From: an uncultured Eubacteriales bacterium
GTDB taxonomy: Bacteria > Bacillota > Clostridia > Oscillospirales > CAG-272
Assembly: GCA_934525675.1 (NCBI GenBank)
Contig: CAKSZH010000002.1
Span: forward strand, 197,184-261,183
Direction of reading: 5' to 3'
DNA length: 64,000 nucleotides
Numbering within the stretch: position 1 is the first letter of the stretch; every line of letters begins with the position of its first letter. The translations under genes were made by a program, and so were the position numbers. Below the pieces are notes generated by a model. It did not search any database. It was not told the DNA's origin and saw only the letters and a list, made by a program, of their open reading frames with translations. Of this stretch, positions 60,878-64,000 are shown in pieces.

Positions 60878-61699
60878 TTAAAATTTGATCTGAACAACAA
60901 AGTCTAAATGATCAAATTTAAAACCAGCTTTCAATGCAACTTTTAATGAAGCTGCGTTATCTGCATCCGAGTATAGCGGTTTATATCCACATTCGGTGAT
61001 ATAGTTCTTATACTCGGTTGCCAATTCTGTTCCGTATCCTTTGTTACGATAATCGGGTGAAATGTAAATGTCCTGTACTTCAGCATAATCTCCAGTGGTA
61101 TATGGTGCAGAAACCAAATAACCGATTACACAGTCTTTCATCATTGCAACGAAGACAGCGCATCTACTATCCGGATTATCTATACAGATATCCGTAGAAG
61201 TATAATAGGCAAGATGATTCCGTGGGGACAGATCATTTTGGATGAATTGATTAATTAAAAGTTTATCTTCTTTAGCAAATTTTTTTACAGTAAGGGTACT
61301 GTCAGAATCCATTCTAGAATTTATGAGATTATCTACAATTAGGCAGGGAGAGATACTAATATTAAGAATATAGAGGCGTTTCTTCGACAAATACTTGACA
61401 AAATAATCACTGTTCATAAGAAGATTAATCGTATTGTTAGTCAAATTATCCTTTAAATGAATAGATAAAATGTAATTGAAGCATTCCTCCGCAAATTCTT
61501 TTGTATAGCAATGCACATGAAAGGCTATCATAGCGGAATCGTTTTTATGACGAACATAGATAATATATTCATCTGTTTTATCGGAACGATATGTCTCTAC
61601 CGGGTAGGCGATGCTATCTTCTGTGTATGGATTTCTTAATTGGTATTTGTTTTCATCATACAGATGATTCTGAAGTTCATTATAATTAATTTTTATCAT
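60878..61699 (-). CDS. GNAT-family N-acetyltransferase
   Basis: 273 residues. The C-terminal half is a GNAT domain: AVFVAMMKDCVIGYLVSAPY, then the core VQDIYISPDYRNKGYGTELA with the acetyl-CoA loop RNKGYG, and SLKVALKAGFKFDHLDFVVQ. The N-terminal half (about 130 residues) looks like a second, diverged GNAT-like lobe. AAC...GGGAGACAAG lies before the ATG, which overlaps the stop of the small gene upstream. It may modify the cluster product or a self-target. Confidence 0.8.
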   Translation of the reverse strand: MIKINYNELQNHLYDENKYQLRNPYTEDSIAYPVETYRSDKTDEYIIYVRHKNDSAMIAFHVHCYTKEFAEECFNYILSIHLKDNLTNNTINLLMNSDYFVKYLSKKRLYILNISISPCLIVDNLINSRMDSDSTLTVKKFAKEDKLLINQFIQNDLSPRNHLAYYTSTDICIDNPDSRCAVFVAMMKDCVIGYLVSAPYTTGDYAEVQDIYISPDYRNKGYGTELATEYKNYITECGYKPLYSDADNAASLKVALKAGFKFDHLDFVVQIKF

Positions 61700-61950
61700 A
61701 CACTTGTCTCCCGTTGTGTAATTATTTCAATTGTTTTTTTAACATCGTTTGAAGGCGTCAACATATACAATTCGCATTGAGAACATAATGCTAAGATGAA
61801 ATCAATAAGCTTTTCGGAATTAAACATACTGTAAATAGAATACTCATGCAAAAAATGCATAACGCCCTCTTCCATACTCATATGTTTTATAGAACCTTGT
61901 GAAAAGAAACATTTTTGGCGTATCGCTCTGATATTTTCACTAAAACTCAT
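61696..61950 (-). CDS. Small protein with an XRE-like start (84 residues)
   Basis: MSFSENIRAIRQKCFFSQ matches the opening helix of XRE-type DNA-binding domains, but the following residues (GSIKHMSMEEGVMHFLHEYS) do not continue the helix-turn-helix. Then comes a helical CSQCELYMLTPSNDVKKTIE. It looks like a regulator shortened by a deletion after Gln18, or a new fusion. It is the first gene of the minus-strand cluster. Confidence 0.4.
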   Translation of the reverse strand: MSFSENIRAIRQKCFFSQGSIKHMSMEEGVMHFLHEYSIYSMFNSEKLIDFILALCSQCELYMLTPSNDVKKTIEIITQRETSV

Positions 61951-62151
61951 GTCAAGACTCCCTTAACTGCATAGTTATAACATTATTGTAACACAATCCA
62001 TCAAATTAGTCAATGCTATACTTTTAACTATTTTCAACTATCGTCGCTAGTGCTTTTTCGGTTTTCATTATTACGTTCAAGTCCTGTTGGACGGTGCTTA
62101 TCGTCCGACAGACTTCAAGTGTGAAATTACGCTTTTTTTAGACATAAAAAA

Positions 62152-62184
62152 AGACCGGGTAACGGGTTCTCCGTTACTCGGTCT
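62152..62184 (-). terminator. Terminator inside the element end
   Basis: AGACCGGGTAACGG pairs with CCGTTACTCGGTCT (one mismatch) around GTTCT, followed on the minus strand by TTTTTTTATG. Confidence 0.8.
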
Positions 62185-62243
62185 GGTGATTTGCTATGAA
62201 ATTGCTCGAAAAGTGGCGAAAATGCCCCTGAAAATGCAAAAAT

Positions 62244-62275
62244 GATGGTCTATAAGAAAAAACTTATAGACCATC
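62244..62275 (-). terminator. Terminator behind attachment copy 2
   Basis: GATGGTCTATAAG pairs perfectly with CTTATAGACCATC around AAAAAA, followed on the minus strand by ATTTTTG. It starts 5 bases after the tRNA-like repeat. Confidence 0.75.
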
Positions 62276-62279
62276 ACAC

Positions 62280-62336
62280 TTGGCTCCCCCTACTGGACTT
62301 GAACCAGTGACACCCTGATTAACAGTCAGGTGCTCT
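62280..62336 (-). repeat. Attachment-site repeat, copy 2 (3' part of tRNA-Asn)
   Basis: Identical to 44036-44092 and in the same orientation. The next base differs (G versus C). No 5' half of a tRNA follows here either, so an intact tRNA-Asn should lie beyond the window, upstream of the second element. Confidence 0.85.
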
Positions 62337-62524
62337 GGCATTCATAACGCTTTGTACCCAAACATCAAGCGAATGATGCGCTACCTAAAATCAGTATGGG
62401 AAGATACCCAAACATTCCTCCATAGCAACAAACCCCTGCTATGTGCTTTTCTACTGTAATTATATCATAAACACAGCAAAAAATCAACAGGCGTTTGTAT
62501 CTTTCAATCGGCATTTTTGCGTAC

Positions 62525-64000
62525 TCAGGTCACTGCCTTTTGGGAAAACACAGGTGTCTGAGAGAGCCAATCCTCGCAAAATTGACGGTAAGTAAAATTC
62601 ATTTCGTAGGTAAGTTCGTAATCCTTGTTTACCGTTACACGGGAAAAAAGCTGCGTAGCGATCGTTTTTTTGATTTCAAGAGGAGCCTCCTCAAATTCAA
62701 CCGACCAAGAACGGAATTGCTTGTAAGCCGGTATGATGGTGGCACTCACCATCTTTTTATGCGTCTCCTCTTGCTTCAACTTCTCTACATCTGACTGTGC
62801 TTCCGCAATACGATCACGGATTGTCCGAATTGCGGTTGCAAGGTCCTCCTGCGTGTAGAAGCTCTCGCCTGCAATCGCTTTCGCAATCTCGGAACGAAGA
62901 GTCTCCAACTGCTTGGTGTCCTTTTCGATCTGCTCCAAGAGCTTCTTTTGCTGAAGTTGAAGATCCGAAACAACCCGCTTTTGCGCCTGCTGTATTTTGG
63001 CTTCCTCCGGACACCCCGTAATACTGGCAAATATCTGTCGCATAGCTTCCATTACAGCGTTGTCAATCCGATCCGAATCATATACAGACTTACCATTGCA
63101 ATCGTTCAGTCCCCTGCTTTTATGATAACAGATATATCTGCCCTTGCTTTTGAAATATTCTGAACCATCAACACGGGTATACTGAACCTTACTGCGACTG
63201 GTTGCAAGACGACACCCGCAGTGAGCACAGTATATCACTCCGGCAAGAAGTGCTTGCCCACGGTTGGTCATGGCGATCTGCCGCTTTTCTTCCTCTTTAC
63301 CACTTCTCTGCTCCAGTATTTCCGCTGCTCGAAAGAACTTTACATCGGTCACAATACGAAGATCCGGAATCGGTTCGGATGTTACACCCCCACGAGTCAA
63401 TACTCCGCGATTAAGCGGATTTTTCAGAATACGAAGAACATATGCGCTGGTAAAAGGCGCATTTTTGTGTGTCTTGTACCCTTTCTCGTTCAGCAGTGCT
63501 GCCAAGCGGTGACTGCCATAGCCCTGATCGATCACCAGATCGTAGATCATATTAACGACTATCGCCTCCTCAGGGCAAATTGCAAGATCACGCATATCCT
63601 GACCTTTCTTATTCTTTCGTCCTTGATACACCAATTGAAATCCGTAAGGAATAGAGCCACCGGTGTATATTCCTTCGCTGGTCATTTGATGCATTCTGGT
63701 TTTTACCCGGATAGAGGTCTTTTCGGATTCGCCAGAAGCCTGCCAAAAGCGGAGATAATTCATCAGCTTGTCGATGTGCTGCTCAAACTTCTGTTGCCCT
63801 TCATTTACGCTCCAGACTTCGATACCATGGTTTGCAAACCATTCCAATACAAACGGAGTCTCGTTTTCGATTCTGCCCAGTCTGTCAAACATAAACACAA
63901 GGAGAATGTCAAATTCGCCTCTTTCGGCTGCCTCCTTCAGCTCCTGAATCGCATCACGCCTGTTTGCAGAAATTTTGAAACCGGAAATCCCCTTTTCCTC
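62525..64000 (-). CDS. Large serine recombinase of a second tandem element (N-terminus beyond window)
   Basis: 492 residues are visible; the frame runs out of the right edge at EEKGISGFKIS, so the catalytic Ser lies outside. FDILLVFMFDRLGRIENETP, QGYGSHRLAALLNEKGYKTH, the zinc ribbon CAHCGCRLATSR with YICYHKSRGLNDC, and a long coiled coil (EKDTKQLETLRSEIAKAIAG) match the recombinase at 44210 closely. It ends 190 bases from attachment copy 2, the same geometry as the first recombinase at copy 1. Confidence 0.9.
   Translation of the reverse strand, partial: EEKGISGFKISANRRDAIQELKEAAERGEFDILLVFMFDRLGRIENETPFVLEWFANHGIEVWSVNEGQQKFEQHIDKLMNYLRFWQASGESEKTSIRVKTRMHQMTSEGIYTGGSIPYGFQLVYQGRKNKKGQDMRDLAICPEEAIVVNMIYDLVIDQGYGSHRLAALLNEKGYKTHKNAPFTSAYVLRILKNPLNRGVLTRGGVTSEPIPDLRIVTDVKFFRAAEILEQRSGKEEEKRQIAMTNRGQALLAGVIYCAHCGCRLATSRSKVQYTRVDGSEYFKSKGRYICYHKSRGLNDCNGKSVYDSDRIDNAVMEAMRQIFASITGCPEEAKIQQAQKRVVSDLQLQQKKLLEQIEKDTKQLETLRSEIAKAIAGESFYTQEDLATAIRTIRDRIAEAQSDVEKLKQEETHKKMVSATIIPAYKQFRSWSVEFEEAPLEIKKTIATQLFSRVTVNKDYELTYEMNFTYRQFCEDWLSQTPVFSQKAVT

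Larger units (their letters stand above)
61951..62524. other. Intergenic region between elements
   Basis: About 570 bases hold the cluster promoter area, two terminators and the attachment repeat (separate entries). Beyond these I see no gene. Confidence 0.5.

Overview
The window looks like chromosome from a Gram-positive anaerobe of the class Clostridia, probably a gut lineage near Oscillospirales or Christensenellales. The reasons are strong AGGAGG-type ribosome binding sites, sigma-A promoters, an ECF-type vitamin transporter, VOC/ROK/GH1 sugar genes, lipoproteins with Gram-positive lipoboxes, and large serine recombinases typical of clostridial integrative elements. The species cannot be fixed from the sequence alone. 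By eye the chromosomal part is moderately GC-rich, and the right-hand mobile part (about 44-64 kb, especially 59-62 kb) is clearly richer in AT.

Layout. 1-1.6 kb: end of a GNAT gene, a decayed fragment and an ECF sigma factor. 1.75-14.8 kb: one long minus-strand glycoside operon. It holds a ribose-type ABC importer (binding protein, two permeases, double ATPase), a ROK sugar kinase, a GH1 (6-phospho-)beta-glucosidase, two small paralogous proteins and eight VOC-fold paralogues, two of which carry an N-terminal zinc ribbon. It ends at a strong terminator, and a divergent TetR gene starts at 15.0 kb. 16.3-18.7 kb: LemA with a partner membrane protein. 18.9-21.7 kb: a ruined operon (ABC ATPase, ATC hydrolase, alpha/beta hydrolase, two methyltransferases) that still has its promoter and an operator-like palindrome. 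22-26.8 kb: a YugP-like membrane protein that has lost its zinc motif, a broken lipoprotein, and a LysR gene divergent from a cytidylate-kinase-like gene and a MATE exporter.

26.9-39.7 kb is the most striking locus. A sigma-A promoter is followed by a cobalamin riboswitch and an intrinsic terminator. These precede seven minus-strand genes: a 1706-residue surface protein (GLUG repeats plus an alpha/alpha-barrel), a secreted DUF4430 protein, a second barrel protein, a second DUF4430 protein, then EcfT, a fused EcfA and an S component. Animal intrinsic factor and transcobalamin are an alpha6/alpha6 barrel plus a DUF4430-like beta domain. The operon therefore looks like a vitamin B12 capture-and-import system built from the same two folds on separate membrane-anchored proteins.

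39.7-44.0 kb: cargo of another mobile element (ZIP fragment, KTR protein, a GNAT/TetR chimera, small membrane and zinc proteins, an autoregulated TetR) and an IS200-type element with a nonsense-interrupted transposase. 44.0-62.3 kb: an 18.2-kb element bounded by 57-bp direct repeats of the 3' part of a tRNA-Asn gene. It carries a large serine recombinase, two ParB-like proteins, a MazF toxin, a sigma-like regulator, a highly structured non-coding stretch, an Rhs remnant, and a degraded cluster with two ABC exporters, a nucleotidyltransferase, a serine hydrolase, FkbH and MutS-like fragments and GNAT. 62.5 kb to the edge: the recombinase of a second element inserted in tandem at the same tRNA site.

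Many genes carry single-base lesions. They cluster in accessory loci, while the long chromosomal operons are intact, which argues for real decay more than for general sequencing error.
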